Notes: a model not told the origin generated them from the sequence alone. A stretch of 64,000 bases of DNA from Oscillospiraceae bacterium (GCA_004558145.1 SFDQ01000003.1:62001-126000), one strand, 5' to 3'. Counted from the stretch's first letter, positions 18,180-26,562 are shown. Numbers and translations are program-made.

Positions 18180-18548
18180 TTACTTCTCGGCGATGGCCTC
18201 GATCTCGCACAGAACGCCCTTCGGCAGGGCCTTCACAGCCACGCAGCTGCGGGCGGGCTTGGAAACGAAGTACTTGGCGTACACTTCGTTGAAAGCGGCA
18301 AAGTCGCCCATGTCAGCCAGGAAGCAGGTGGTCTTGACCACGTTCTCAAAGCCCACGCCGGCAGCCTCCAGAATGGCGCCCACGTTCTTGCAGCTCCACT
18401 CAGCCTGCGCAGCGATGCCCTCGGGCACGTTGCCGGTGGAGGGGTCCACGGGGATCTGGCCGCTGGTGAATACGAAGCCGTTCACCTCAAAACCCTGAGA
18501 ATAGGGGCCGATGGCGCCCGGCGCCTTGCTGGTCTCGATAACTTTCAT
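18180..18548 (-). CDS. ridA: RidA-family reactive enamine/imine deaminase
   Basis: 122 aa, AAGGAGG upstream. Typical N-terminus (APGAIGPYSQGFEVNGFVFTSGQIPVDP) and the KPARSCVAV motif with the arginine that anchors the substrate carboxylate. RidA hydrolyses 2-aminoacrylate produced by PLP enzymes such as serine/threonine dehydratases. Trimeric, cytoplasmic. Confidence 0.95.
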   Translation of the reverse strand: MKVIETSKAPGAIGPYSQGFEVNGFVFTSGQIPVDPSTGNVPEGIAAQAEWSCKNVGAILEAAGVGFENVVKTTCFLADMGDFAAFNEVYAKYFVSKPARSCVAVKALPKGVLCEIEAIAEK

Positions 18549-18589
18549 CTTGTATAACCTCCTTGCAGTATTCCGTCGTTCAAAGGAGA

Positions 18590-18650
18590 GGCCTTTTTTG
18601 TGAAAAGGCCGTCTTTATCTTTATTATAACAGACCCGTCTGTGAAATCAA
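18590..18650 (-). promoter_or_regulatory. ridA promoter and leader hairpin
   Basis: Minus strand TTGATT (18650-18645), 16 bp, TATAAT (18628-18623). A hairpin (18590-18610) lies in the leader. Confidence 0.55.
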
Positions 18651-18668
18651 CCTTTTTTGCACGATGCG

Positions 18669-18713
18669 AAAAAAATTGCAGGACTGCCCCGTTTTTGAGA
18701 GGGGCAGCCCTGC
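18669..18713 (-). terminator. Terminator of the small His/Cys-rich gene
   Basis: Stem 18678-18690 with 18701-18713 (one mismatch), T run on the minus strand (A run 18669-18675). Confidence 0.8.
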
Positions 18714-18718
18714 GCGCG

Positions 18719-18988
18719 TCACTCCGCAGGCTCGCTCTGGCAGCCGCAGCCGCGCTGGTCCGGGCCGCACTCATCGGGTCCGACAGGCTTGCGCTGCTCG
18801 GGGGCAGCGCCCCCGAACACCGAGGGGAAATAGGCGCCCATGCCCAGCCCCTCGTAAAAGGCGTCGGCCTCGGTCACAAGGCCCTCCGCCCGGGGCGGGC
18901 GGCAGCCGGGCTGATGAGGGTCGGGCACGCCCACTTCGGTCACGGCGTTCTGGTCCTCGTGATGCGTTTCATGGTATTCGTGGTCCAT
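18719..18988 (-). CDS. Small uncharacterised protein with His-rich N-terminus and Cys-containing C-terminus
   Basis: 89 aa. A strong GGAAGG ribosome binding site and a dedicated terminator argue that it is real despite its size. The N-terminus is rich in His, Glu and Asp (MDHEYHETHHEDQN), the middle has a Cys-Pro-Pro segment, and the tail has CGPDQRGCGCQS. This composition suggests metal binding, but I do not recognise a family. It lies between ridA and the marR operon, each with separate signals. Confidence 0.6.
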   Translation of the reverse strand: MDHEYHETHHEDQNAVTEVGVPDPHQPGCRPPRAEGLVTEADAFYEGLGMGAYFPSVFGGAAPEQRKPVGPDECGPDQRGCGCQSEPAE

Positions 18989-19012
18989 AGATCGTTCCTT
19001 CCTTTCTTTTTC

Positions 19013-19037
19013 AAGCGGGGCTCATCGCCCCGCTTTT
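19013..19037 (+). terminator. Hairpin upstream of the marR promoter
   Basis: Perfect 9-bp stem (19013-19021 with 19027-19035) followed by a short T stretch. It may protect the marR promoter from upstream transcription. Confidence 0.4.
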
Positions 19038-19079
19038 AGTATGCCCCGCGCCCGCGGGATTTCTCACAAAAGAGCCAGC

Positions 19080-19127
19080 TTGACAACCGTCCGAAATCGT
19101 ACTAAAATGGCAAGTACGATTTCGGAC
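19080..19127 (+). promoter_or_regulatory. marR-MATE promoter with 14-bp operator palindrome
   Basis: TTGACA (19080-19085), 17 bp, TAAAAT (19103-19108). Perfect 14-bp inverted repeats at 19089-19102 and 19114-19127 flank the -10 element, which falls in the 11-bp spacer. Bound MarR would occlude RNA polymerase directly. Confidence 0.88.
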
Positions 19128-19145
19128 CAAAAAGGGGAGCGGAGA

Positions 19146-19595
19146 ATGACCAGGACCACCCAGGAAAGACTGAACCGATTCAACTACCTGCTCGGCGAGA
19201 CAGAGGCTGCCTATCACGAGCTCAGCCTCAAGATGGGCTACCCGGACAGCGCCATGAAAGTGCTGTACGCGATCTGCGACAATGGGGGCAGCTGCCCGCT
19301 GCGCACCATCCGCCGGCGTTCAGGCCTGAGCAAGCAGACCATGAACTCCGCCATCCGTAAGCTGGAGGCGGAGGACGTGCTGCAACTGGAACTGGACGGA
19401 GGCCGGGCAAAAAACGCGCGTCTGACTGCCCACGGGCAGGCGGTGGCCGAAGCAACGGCGATGCGCATCATCCAGATCGAAAAAGACATATTCGCGTGCT
19501 GGTCCGAAGAGGAAGTGGAGACCTATCTGCGCCTGACAGAGCGGTATCTCGCCGATTTCAAGGAAAGGACGGCACAGCTGGAAAGAAAGGTATAA
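19146..19595 (+). CDS. MarR-family transcriptional regulator
   Basis: 149 aa from ATG 19146 (GGGGAGCGGAG upstream). Winged helix in the middle: the TIRRRSGLSKQTMNSAIRKLEAEDVLQLE segment (about residues 48-78) is the recognition helix plus wing start. Helical dimerisation ends flank it. Probably represses itself and the adjacent efflux gene, being relieved by a small aromatic or drug-like ligand as in other MarR proteins. Confidence 0.9.
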   Translation: MTRTTQERLNRFNYLLGETEAAYHELSLKMGYPDSAMKVLYAICDNGGSCPLRTIRRRSGLSKQTMNSAIRKLEAEDVLQLELDGGRAKNARLTAHGQAVAEATAMRIIQIEKDIFACWSEEEVETYLRLTERYLADFKERTAQLERKV

Positions 19596-19596
19596 C

Positions 19597-20934
19597 ATGC
19601 GGATACGATTCTCTGACCATTTCACCTGCAAAAAACTTCTGCGCCTGACCTTCCCCTCCATGATCATGCTGGTGTTCACCTCCATCTACGGTGTGGTGGA
19701 CGGGTTCTTCGTGTCCAATTTTGTGGGCAAAAACGCCTTCACCGCGGTGAATTTCATCATGCCTTTTCTGATGATACTGGGCGCGGTGGGCTTCATGTTC
19801 GGCACGGGCGGCGGCGCGCTGATCGCCAAGACCCTGGGCGAAGGGGACAAAGAGAAGGCCGGGCGGCTGTTCTCGCTGGTGGTGTACACCTCGGCGGGGC
19901 TGGGCGTGGTGCTGGCGGTGGCGGGCCTTCTGCTGCTTCGCCCGCTGCTGGTGCTGCTGGGGGCCGAAGGCCAGCTGCTGGAAAACTGCGTGCTCTACGG
20001 CCGCATCATCCTGCTGGCAAACCCCATGTACATCCTGCAATATGAATTCCAGTGCCTGTTCCCCACGGCGGGCAAGCCCGCCCTCGGGCTGTATGTCACG
20101 GTGGCGGCGGGGCTCACCAACATGGTGCTGGACGCGCTGTTCGTGGCGGTGCTGCCCTGGGGCATCCAGGGCGCGGCGGCGGCCACGGCCATCAGCCAGT
20201 GCGTGGGCGGGCTCATCCCGCTGGTCTATTTTGCGCTGCCCAACCGCAGTCTGCTCCGCCTGGGCCGCACGCGCATGGAACCCCGGGCGCTGGGCAAGGT
20301 GTGCGCCAACGGCTCCTCCGAGCTGATGAGCAATATTTCCATCCCGCTGGTGAGCATGCTCTACAATCTGCAGCTGCTGGCCATGGCAGGGGAGGACGGT
20401 GTGGCCGCCTACGGTGTGCTGATGTATGTCAGCCTTATCTTCCAGGCGGTGTTTCTGGGCTATTCCGTGGGTACTGCGCCGGTCATCAGCTATCACTACG
20501 GTGCGCGGAACGCCGCAGAGGTCAAGGGCATTTTGCGCCGCAGCCTGGGGCTGATAAGCGTGTTCGCCCTGGCGATGTTTGCGGCGGCCCTGGGGCTGGC
20601 ACAGCCGCTGTCCCGCCTTTTCGTGGGCTACGACCAGGCGCTCTATGAGCTCACGGTGCGCGCCTTCGGCATTTTTGCCTTCTCCTTCCTGTTCACCGGC
20701 TTTGCCATCTTCGGCTCGGCATTCTTCACAGCGCTGAACAACGGCCTTGTGTCGGCAATCATCTCCTTTCTGCGCACCCTGCTGTTCCAGGTGGCGGCGG
20801 TGTTGATCCTGCCACTGTTCTGGCAGGTGGACGGCATCTGGGCCGCCACCGTCGCGGCGGAATGCATGGCCGCCCTGGTGGCCGGTGCATTCCTCTGGCG
20901 CTGCCGGGACGAGGCTAACCTCATGGCCGCGTGA
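19597..20934 (+). CDS. MATE-family multidrug/cation efflux protein
   Basis: 445 aa, about 12 transmembrane helices in two related halves. The first helices (LTFPSMIMLVFTSIYGVVDGFFVSNFVG) and the FVGKNAFTAVNFIMPF loop are typical of MATE exporters, which use Na+ or H+ gradients to expel cationic drugs. It starts one base after the marR stop, so the two form an operon under the palindromic operator. Substrate not predictable. Confidence 0.93.
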   Translation: MRIRFSDHFTCKKLLRLTFPSMIMLVFTSIYGVVDGFFVSNFVGKNAFTAVNFIMPFLMILGAVGFMFGTGGGALIAKTLGEGDKEKAGRLFSLVVYTSAGLGVVLAVAGLLLLRPLLVLLGAEGQLLENCVLYGRIILLANPMYILQYEFQCLFPTAGKPALGLYVTVAAGLTNMVLDALFVAVLPWGIQGAAAATAISQCVGGLIPLVYFALPNRSLLRLGRTRMEPRALGKVCANGSSELMSNISIPLVSMLYNLQLLAMAGEDGVAAYGVLMYVSLIFQAVFLGYSVGTAPVISYHYGARNAAEVKGILRRSLGLISVFALAMFAAALGLAQPLSRLFVGYDQALYELTVRAFGIFAFSFLFTGFAIFGSAFFTALNNGLVSAIISFLRTLLFQVAAVLILPLFWQVDGIWAATVAAECMAALVAGAFLWRCRDEANLMAA

Positions 20935-20948
20935 GAAAATAAAAAAAG

Positions 20949-20989
20949 AGCCGCGCCTGCAAGCTGCTGCTTGCGGGCGCGGCTTTTTT
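20949..20989. terminator. Bidirectional terminator after the MATE gene
   Basis: 15-bp stem (20949-20963 with 20970-20984, one mismatch), T run to 20989 and A run at 20941-20947. Confidence 0.9.
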
Positions 20990-21007
20990 GATGCGAAGAA
21001 ACGCTTT

Positions 21008-21895
21008 TTACTCCAATTTGCGCAGATGAGCCTCGGTCTCGCGCAGAAAAGCCTCCTCTTCCGGGCGCAGAAGATGGTCCTTGCGCCATATCACCGAAAA
21101 GTGGGTGCGCCGGTTGGTCTCAAGGGGGATGGCGCGGATCTCCGGGTCATTGTCGAACAGGCCTTGCAACAGCACGCAGGAAGCCCGGCCATCCCGGATG
21201 GCCTGACCGATGCCGTTCAGGTCTGTGGAGAAAAACAGGATGTTCTCCGGCCAGACGTTGTTGAGCAGGATGCTCATCATCTCGCCGAACTCGGAGCGGC
21301 TCATGGGATATTCGGTGAAGGCGGCCAGCGGCACCTGCTGCAGCTGGCGGGGGTCCAGAGTGCTGAAACTGCACAAGGGGTCGTCCCGGCGGGTGTACAG
21401 CACCACATCGAAACTGGCCAGGTCGTAAACGCAGAATTCCTCCAGGTCCCGGCTGTCCACCGAGGAGATGATGGCAAGGTCCAGAAGTCCGTCCCGCACC
21501 GACTGCATCAGATAATCGCAGCCGTAAAACCCCAAAAATGCGAGAGACTCGCGGGACATGTCAAATCCGCCGGCGAACATCCGCTGCACCAGCTGCTGCA
21601 CGATGATGGAAATGCCTACCCGCAGGGGCGAGCGCTGGCTGCCGATGCTGCGCATCTGGCGGGAAATGTCCTCAAACCCATTCAGCAGCGGGCCCGCCAA
21701 CTGGGCGAGGCGCTGCCCGGCCTGGGTGGGCTGCAGCGGCTTGGTGCGCAGAAACAGCTTGACGCTGAACTCGTCCTCCAGCTCCTGAATGGCAGTGGAG
21801 ACCGACGGCTGCGAAACATACAGTGCGTTGGCCGCTCTCGTCATGTTGCGGTATTCATACACGGCCTGAAAGTATTGAAGCTGCAAAATGGTCAT
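21008..21895 (-). CDS. LysR-family transcriptional regulator
   Basis: 295 aa. ATG 21895 is preceded by AGGGGG at 7 bp; a GTG at 21901 is too close to it. N-terminal winged helix (TILQLQYFQAVYEYRNMTRAANALYVSQPSVSTAIQELE pattern, residues 2-60) and a periplasmic-binding-protein-like effector domain. It is divergent from an SDR-MFS operon and probably activates it in response to a metabolite, as is common for this arrangement. Confidence 0.9.
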   Translation of the reverse strand: MTILQLQYFQAVYEYRNMTRAANALYVSQPSVSTAIQELEDEFSVKLFLRTKPLQPTQAGQRLAQLAGPLLNGFEDISRQMRSIGSQRSPLRVGISIIVQQLVQRMFAGGFDMSRESLAFLGFYGCDYLMQSVRDGLLDLAIISSVDSRDLEEFCVYDLASFDVVLYTRRDDPLCSFSTLDPRQLQQVPLAAFTEYPMSRSEFGEMMSILLNNVWPENILFFSTDLNGIGQAIRDGRASCVLLQGLFDNDPEIRAIPLETNRRTHFSVIWRKDHLLRPEEEAFLRETEAHLRKLE

Positions 21896-21947
21896 GCCCA
21901 CACCCCCTGATACTCAGTATAGCAAAAACCGGCCTGCCTTGTAAGCT

Positions 21948-22004
21948 GTTTGTGAAAAAGCAAACATAGTTTTCTTTTATGCCTTTGCCGTTTGCATCGC
22001 AAAC
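21948..22004. promoter_or_regulatory. Candidate LysR operators in the divergent intergenic region
   Basis: A perfect palindrome GTTTGC-atc-GCAAAC at 21990-22004 fits a T-N11-A LysR box. A second, looser GTTTG/CAAAC pair lies at 21948-21965. Two spaced sites are typical for LysR regulators. Confidence 0.55.
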
Positions 22005-22095
22005 CCGTATTTCCATTTTGGCGGCGGGGATGTGTACAATGAAAACGGCGCTGAAAGTCAAAGCGCAAAAACAAAAAACGGAAGGATGAGGAAGT

Positions 22096-22872
22096 ATGAA
22101 ACGGCTGGAAAACAAGGTGGCCATCATCACGGGCGCGGCCATGGGGCAGGGCGCGGCCGAAGCGTATCTGTTCGCAAAAGAGGGCGCCAAAGTGGTGGCA
22201 GCGGATATGGCGGAGGACGCACTGAAAGAGACCGTGGACGCCATCAACGCGGATTTCCCCGGCATGGCGCTGGGCGTGCACCTGGATGTGGCCAGCGAAG
22301 AGAACTGGCAGCAGGTGGTGAAGCAGGCCGTGGAAACGTTCGGCACGGTGGACATCCTTGTGAACAACGCGGGCGTGGGTTCCCGGGGCGTCAACTATGA
22401 CAAGACCGACCGGGAAGCCTTTGACCGCATCATGGGCATCAACGCCTGGGGCTCCTTTGCGGGCATCAAAACGGTGGTGCCGGTGATGAAGAAGGCCGGC
22501 GGCGGTTCCATCGTGAACGTGTCCTCGCTGGCCGCGGTGGTGGGCGTGGAGTTCAACGCCTACACGCTGACCAAGGGCGCTGTGGTCTCCATGACCCGCG
22601 CCGCCGCCGTGGACCTGGGCAAGGACAACATCCGAGTCAACACCATCATCCCGGGCACCATCGTGACCCCCATGACCAAGATCATCTGCGATTACCCCAA
22701 GGTGCTCAAGTCCTGTGAGGAAAAGACCTGCCTGGGCCACATCGGCGAGCCCAACGACATCGCCTATGGCGTTTTGTATCTGGCCAGCGACGAGGCCAAG
22801 TATGTCACCGGCTCCGATCTGACCATCGACGGCGGCGAGCGGTTCAAGGACGCGCTGGAGCTGGAACTGTGA
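22096..22872 (+). CDS. Short-chain dehydrogenase/reductase
   Basis: 258 aa. Rossmann motif TGAAMGQG (residues 12-19), NNAG near 91, catalytic Ser in NVSSLAA, and Y-x3-K (YTLTK) near 155-159. An acidic residue after beta-2 (AADMAED) favours NAD(H). Probably oxidises a secondary alcohol on a steroid-, sugar- or cyclic-type substrate; not predictable from sequence. Followed by a transporter in the same operon, suggesting uptake and oxidation (or export) of one compound. Confidence 0.9.
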   Translation: MKRLENKVAIITGAAMGQGAAEAYLFAKEGAKVVAADMAEDALKETVDAINADFPGMALGVHLDVASEENWQQVVKQAVETFGTVDILVNNAGVGSRGVNYDKTDREAFDRIMGINAWGSFAGIKTVVPVMKKAGGGSIVNVSSLAAVVGVEFNAYTLTKGAVVSMTRAAAVDLGKDNIRVNTIIPGTIVTPMTKIICDYPKVLKSCEEKTCLGHIGEPNDIAYGVLYLASDEAKYVTGSDLTIDGGERFKDALELEL

Positions 22873-22888
22873 AAAAGGGGGAGCGGGA

Positions 22889-24433
22889 ATGAACGAAAAA
22901 AACAAACGCTGGACCATGCTGGCCCTTTTCCTGGGCCTGCTTGAGATCCTGTTCATCGACGCCATGAGTTCCATCGTGGGGCCGGGCATCGTGGCCGAGC
23001 TGGGCAGCACCGATCTGTACGCCTTCATGTACACGCTGACCTTCCTGTGCAACACCCTGGCTCTGCCCATCACCTCCATGCTGGGCAACAAAAGCGGACG
23101 GAAATACATCATCGTGGCCGGCGTTCTGGTCTACGGAGTGTCCTCGCTGCTGGCGGGCCTTGCGGGCAGCATGATGTTCCATGTGGTGATGCGCGGCGTG
23201 CAGGGCATCGGCAAGGGCTGCATCCTGGGCAATGTGCTGGCCTTCTTTGGCGAATCGCTGGACGAACAGGGCCGCGCCAAGGCCATGGGCTTTTACGGGA
23301 CCCTCACCGGCGTGGTGTTCGTGGTGGCTCCGCTGGCCGGCGGCGCCATCGGCGACCTGCTGGGCTGGCGGCTGACCTTCTATCTGTCCGTGCCGCTGAC
23401 GGCGGTGGTGCTGGCAGTGCTGCTGCTCAAAATGCCCAACCTTCGCCCCAAGGACCCGGCGGGCGGTCTGGACTGGGCCGGCACCCTGCTGCTCTCGGTG
23501 CTGACCATCGCCATCGTGATGTTCTTCTCCTGGGGCGGGCAGACCTACAGCTGGGTGTCGGTGCAGGTGCTGGGGTCGCTGGCGGTGTTCCTTGTGTCGC
23601 TGGTGCTGTTCGTGCGGCACATCAACCGCTGCGAGCACCCGGTGCTCTCTCCCGCGCTGTTCCGCAACCGTGAATTCGTGCTGGTGATCCTGGGCGTGGT
23701 GCTCATCGGGCCCACCCTCTATGCGGTGGGCTCCTACCTGCCCATGCTGTGCCAGGCTCTGGCGGGAATGAACGCCACCATGTCCGGCGCCATCACCGCG
23801 CTGAAATCCGTAGTGCAGCTGGCGCTGGGCTACGCGGTGGGCGCGTTCATCGGCAAGACCGGGCGCATCAAGCTGGTGCTGGTGACCACCTCGGTGGTCT
23901 ATGCCGCGTCCAACTTCCTGATGGGCCTCACCCGCTCGCCCGCCGACATGGTCTGGCTCATCCTGGGCGTGCTGCTCTCCGGCCTGGGCACCACCACCTA
24001 TTCCATGATCTACACGCTGCATGCGCAGAACGAGCTGCCGGAGTCCCTGGTGGGCGAGGGCACCAGCGCCATCCAGTTCCTGCAGTCCATGAGCGGCACC
24101 ATCGGTCTGTCCATCGCTGGCATGGTGCTGAACACCTCCTTTGCCCGCGGGCTGACCGGGGTGGTGCCCGAAGGACTGGACGCCTTCCTCTCCGCGGAGG
24201 AGCTGAACGGCTACATGGGCACGACTCTGCTCACCGATCCCACTGCCGTGGAAAAGGCAATGGCCGGCCTGAGCGAGCAGGGCCAGACGCTGTTCACACA
24301 GTTTGTGGAGAACCTGCGCTCTGCCTACGCCGGCGCCATGTTCAACACCTTCTGCGTGCTGGGCGTGCTGGCGGCCATCACCCTGATCTTCTCTCTGATG
24401 GCCCGCAGCAGCCGGCAGGCAGCCAAAAACTGA
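22889..24433 (+). CDS. MFS transporter of the DHA2 (14-helix) type
   Basis: 514 aa, about 14 hydrophobic helices. Motif A-like loop GNKSGRKYIIV (near residue 69) and motif C-like region in helix 5 are present. DHA2 members are drug:H+ antiporters, but some move natural metabolites. Starts 16 bp after the SDR gene with GGGGGAGCGGG upstream; under the LysR-controlled promoter. Confidence 0.88.
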   Translation: MNEKNKRWTMLALFLGLLEILFIDAMSSIVGPGIVAELGSTDLYAFMYTLTFLCNTLALPITSMLGNKSGRKYIIVAGVLVYGVSSLLAGLAGSMMFHVVMRGVQGIGKGCILGNVLAFFGESLDEQGRAKAMGFYGTLTGVVFVVAPLAGGAIGDLLGWRLTFYLSVPLTAVVLAVLLLKMPNLRPKDPAGGLDWAGTLLLSVLTIAIVMFFSWGGQTYSWVSVQVLGSLAVFLVSLVLFVRHINRCEHPVLSPALFRNREFVLVILGVVLIGPTLYAVGSYLPMLCQALAGMNATMSGAITALKSVVQLALGYAVGAFIGKTGRIKLVLVTTSVVYAASNFLMGLTRSPADMVWLILGVLLSGLGTTTYSMIYTLHAQNELPESLVGEGTSAIQFLQSMSGTIGLSIAGMVLNTSFARGLTGVVPEGLDAFLSAEELNGYMGTTLLTDPTAVEKAMAGLSEQGQTLFTQFVENLRSAYAGAMFNTFCVLGVLAAITLIFSLMARSSRQAAKN

Positions 24434-24456
24434 GCTTTCCTCTCATAAACGAACGA

Positions 24457-24497
24457 AGCCCCGCCTCCCGCCGGAATTTCCGGAGGGAGGCGGGGCG
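24457..24497 (+). terminator. Terminator of the SDR-MFS operon
   Basis: Long GC stem (24457-24473 with 24480-24497, small bulge) followed by GTTTTGCGTTT. Confidence 0.85.
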
Positions 24498-24514
24498 TTT
24501 TGCGTTTCAGATGC

Positions 24515-24820
24515 TCAATTGGCAAAATGGGTATGTTTGACTTTCCATTTGCGCAGGGCGATGCCCAGCCAGAAACCATAGATGCCAAGGGTGATGATGG
24601 TGAGGAAGAACCACTTGATCCAGTTCCCGAACAGCTGAACGGCGCTGCCGTCAAAGGTGAGGCGGTGGCCGTTGACAACGGTGTGCTTGGTCTCCCAGCC
24701 ATATACCATGCACACGGCCTAGGGATAGCAGATGCCGCAGGTGCATACGGTGATGAGCGTGCCCAGCAGCCGCCAGCCGATCAGCTGCAGCAGGCCGCCG
24801 TCAAAATACGAGTCGTTCAT
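24515..24820 (-). pseudogene. DUF898-like small membrane protein gene interrupted by an amber codon
   Basis: From ATG 24820 (AGGAGG upstream) the frame reads MNDSYFDGGLLQLIGWRLLGTL..., meets TAG at 24721-24719 after CGICYP, then continues in the same frame to 24515 with AVCMVYGWETKHTVVNG and a C-terminal transmembrane helix ending KHTHFAN. As I recall the family, related proteins have tryptophan (TGG) at this point, so one G-to-A change explains the stop. The rest of the gene, its promoter and RBS are intact. A sequencing error or UAG readthrough cannot be excluded. Confidence 0.8.
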
Positions 24821-24872
24821 GAACGATCCCTCCTGTTTGTCTGGTGTCTGTCGGCTTTTGTCTGCCGCCGCT

Positions 24873-26537
24873 TTAAATGTAGTATACTTGCAACGGATTG
24901 TCAATCAAGCATGGAAAAGGACGAGCAGCGAACAACAAAAAAACGCCGCAAGCGTTTGACCGCTTGCGGCGTTTTGGTGCGAGGGAAGTAGCACCCATTG
25001 TGTTTATAAAATCCTTTGCGGCGGTATCCAGGTCAGGCTTTTTGCCGTCAGGGCCCAGAATGGTGTAGACGTCCACCCGGTCCCCGTATACCACGACTTT
25101 GGCCACGATGGACAGAAGCGCCCGGCGGCCTGCCTGGGTGCTCTCGTCCATCTGGGAGAGCTTTGTGACCGCAGTCGTGATCTGGGTGTCGGTGAGTCCC
25201 ACCTCACTGGCGGCGGCCGCTATGTTCCGCGCAGCGGCTTCCAGTCGGGCCTTTTCGCCCTCCAGCTCTGCCAGCTGGTCGGTGATGGCCTTGCTGGTCA
25301 CGCCTCCGGCCAGCACGTTCACAAGGTTCTGGATTTTCATTGTGGTATCCTGGATCTGCTGCGCCAACTCATCGGTGCGCGGCGCCGCGGCCTGGGTCAG
25401 GGCGTCGCGGTACTGTGCAGCCGCGCTGATGACATCCCGCAGCCCCTCCGGCGAGGAGAGCCGCTGCTTGACCGCCTCAGCCACCATCTGCTCCAACCGG
25501 GGAACGCTGATGCCCTTGGCGTTGCAGGTCTTGGTCTGCCGCTTATTCACGCAGCTGTAATACCGATACCGCTGCCCGCTGGCGCCGCTGCTTGTGCCCG
25601 CCACCACCATGGCGCCGCCGCAGTCGCCACAAAACACTTTGCCGGAAAGCAGATATTCTGCCTTTGCAGAGTATCGTCCGCCGGGATGAGTCCGCTCCTT
25701 CATGCGCTTTTGCACCTCCGCCCACAGTTCGTCGCTGATGATCCGGGGCACCGCCCCCTCCAGCCTTACGCAGCCCTCCGCCGCCGGCTGGTGGCTGTTC
25801 CGATGGCCGGTAGGGGAGACGCTGGGCACCGCCCCATAAACCAGCACCCCGATGTACTTCTCGTTCTTCAATACCTCATGCAGGCTGTTCTTGCCGAAGG
25901 GCTTGCCGGCCTTTGTGAGACGGCCCTGGGCGGCCATGGCGGTGATGATCTCCCCATAGCTGGCCCCGGCGGCGTGCATCGTGAAGATCTGCTGGACGGT
26001 CTCGGCCTCGAACTCGTTGATGATGTAGCGCCGCTCAGCGTCCAGGTCGTAGCCCAGCGCAGGGCGCCCCCCGGGGCACTTGCCCTGTGAGGCCATGTAG
26101 CGCATCTTTTCCACGACCTTCTGGCGGGTCACCAGGACGTGCAGCTGATTGAACAGGGCCATGCTGCCCTCGCTCACGAAAACCGACGGGTCCAGCAGAT
26201 CGCCGCCCACCATAGGCTGGGTGACACTGACCACCCGGGCGCCCAGAGCCTGCAGCTGGCGGCGGAAGTTGAACCACTCCACCATGTCCCGGAACATCCG
26301 GCTCTGGTCATAGATGACTACCACGTCGGCCCCTGCCTTCGCCTGGTAGGCTGCCATCATGCGGTCGTACTCCGGCCGGTGCTGCTTCATGCCGGACACT
26401 GCCTCATCGCTGAATATGTCCAGCACGGTGAGCTGGTGCTGCCGGCAATACTCGGCGCACTTCTTCACCTGCACCGCGGTGGTATCCGGGTTCTGGTTGT
26501 CGGTGCTGTATCGCGTGAGAATGAAAGCTGTGGGCAT
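24873..26537 (-). CDS. int: Large serine recombinase (phage integrase) reading across attL
   Basis: 554 aa in this lysogen, start ATG 26537 with GGAGGG upstream. Resolvase catalytic domain at residues 1-150 (RYSTDNQ with Ser11), recombinase domain about 165-280 (GGRPALGYD), zinc ribbon with FCGDCGG and later YSC...C, then a coiled coil. The frame crosses the att core at 24986-24974 and continues in chromosomal DNA to a stop at 24873, passing the tRNA terminator. In the circular phage it would instead join 61714 and stop at 61656, giving 540 aa. It mediates integration and, with a directionality factor, excision. Confidence 0.93.
   Translation of the reverse strand: MPTAFILTRYSTDNQNPDTTAVQVKKCAEYCRQHQLTVLDIFSDEAVSGMKQHRPEYDRMMAAYQAKAGADVVVIYDQSRMFRDMVEWFNFRRQLQALGARVVSVTQPMVGGDLLDPSVFVSEGSMALFNQLHVLVTRQKVVEKMRYMASQGKCPGGRPALGYDLDAERRYIINEFEAETVQQIFTMHAAGASYGEIITAMAAQGRLTKAGKPFGKNSLHEVLKNEKYIGVLVYGAVPSVSPTGHRNSHQPAAEGCVRLEGAVPRIISDELWAEVQKRMKERTHPGGRYSAKAEYLLSGKVFCGDCGGAMVVAGTSSGASGQRYRYYSCVNKRQTKTCNAKGISVPRLEQMVAEAVKQRLSSPEGLRDVISAAAQYRDALTQAAAPRTDELAQQIQDTTMKIQNLVNVLAGGVTSKAITDQLAELEGEKARLEAAARNIAAAASEVGLTDTQITTAVTKLSQMDESTQAGRRALLSIVAKVVVYGDRVDVYTILGPDGKKPDLDTAAKDFINTMGATSLAPKRRKRSNACGVFLLFAARPFPCLIDNPLQVYYI
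24876..24904 (-). promoter_or_regulatory. Promoter of the DUF898-like gene
   Basis: Minus strand TTGACA (24904-24899), 17 bp, TACATT (24881-24876). It lies inside the 3' extension that the prophage recombinase frame acquires after integration. Confidence 0.65.
24937..24974 (-). terminator. Original chromosomal terminator of tRNA-Leu, now at attL
   Basis: Perfect 14-bp stem (24941-24954 with 24961-24974), six-base loop, T run on the minus strand (A run 24937-24943). It directly abuts the 13-bp att core, so before integration it stood just behind the tRNA 3' end. Confidence 0.9.
24974..25010. repeat. attL: 13-bp core and left phage arm
   Basis: Core TTGGTGCGAGGGA at 24974-24986, followed on the phage side by GCACC (24991-24995) and TGTTTATAAA (25001-25010). 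These are the mirror halves of the arms at attR. Confidence 0.88.
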
Positions 26538-26562
26538 AGAAATACCCTCCTTTGGATGCACT

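Noticed and set aside
24500..24991. 163-residue plus-strand frame opposite the DUF898-like gene
   Set aside because: It overlaps a terminator and the att core, has no start signal, and the minus-strand membrane protein is recognisable.
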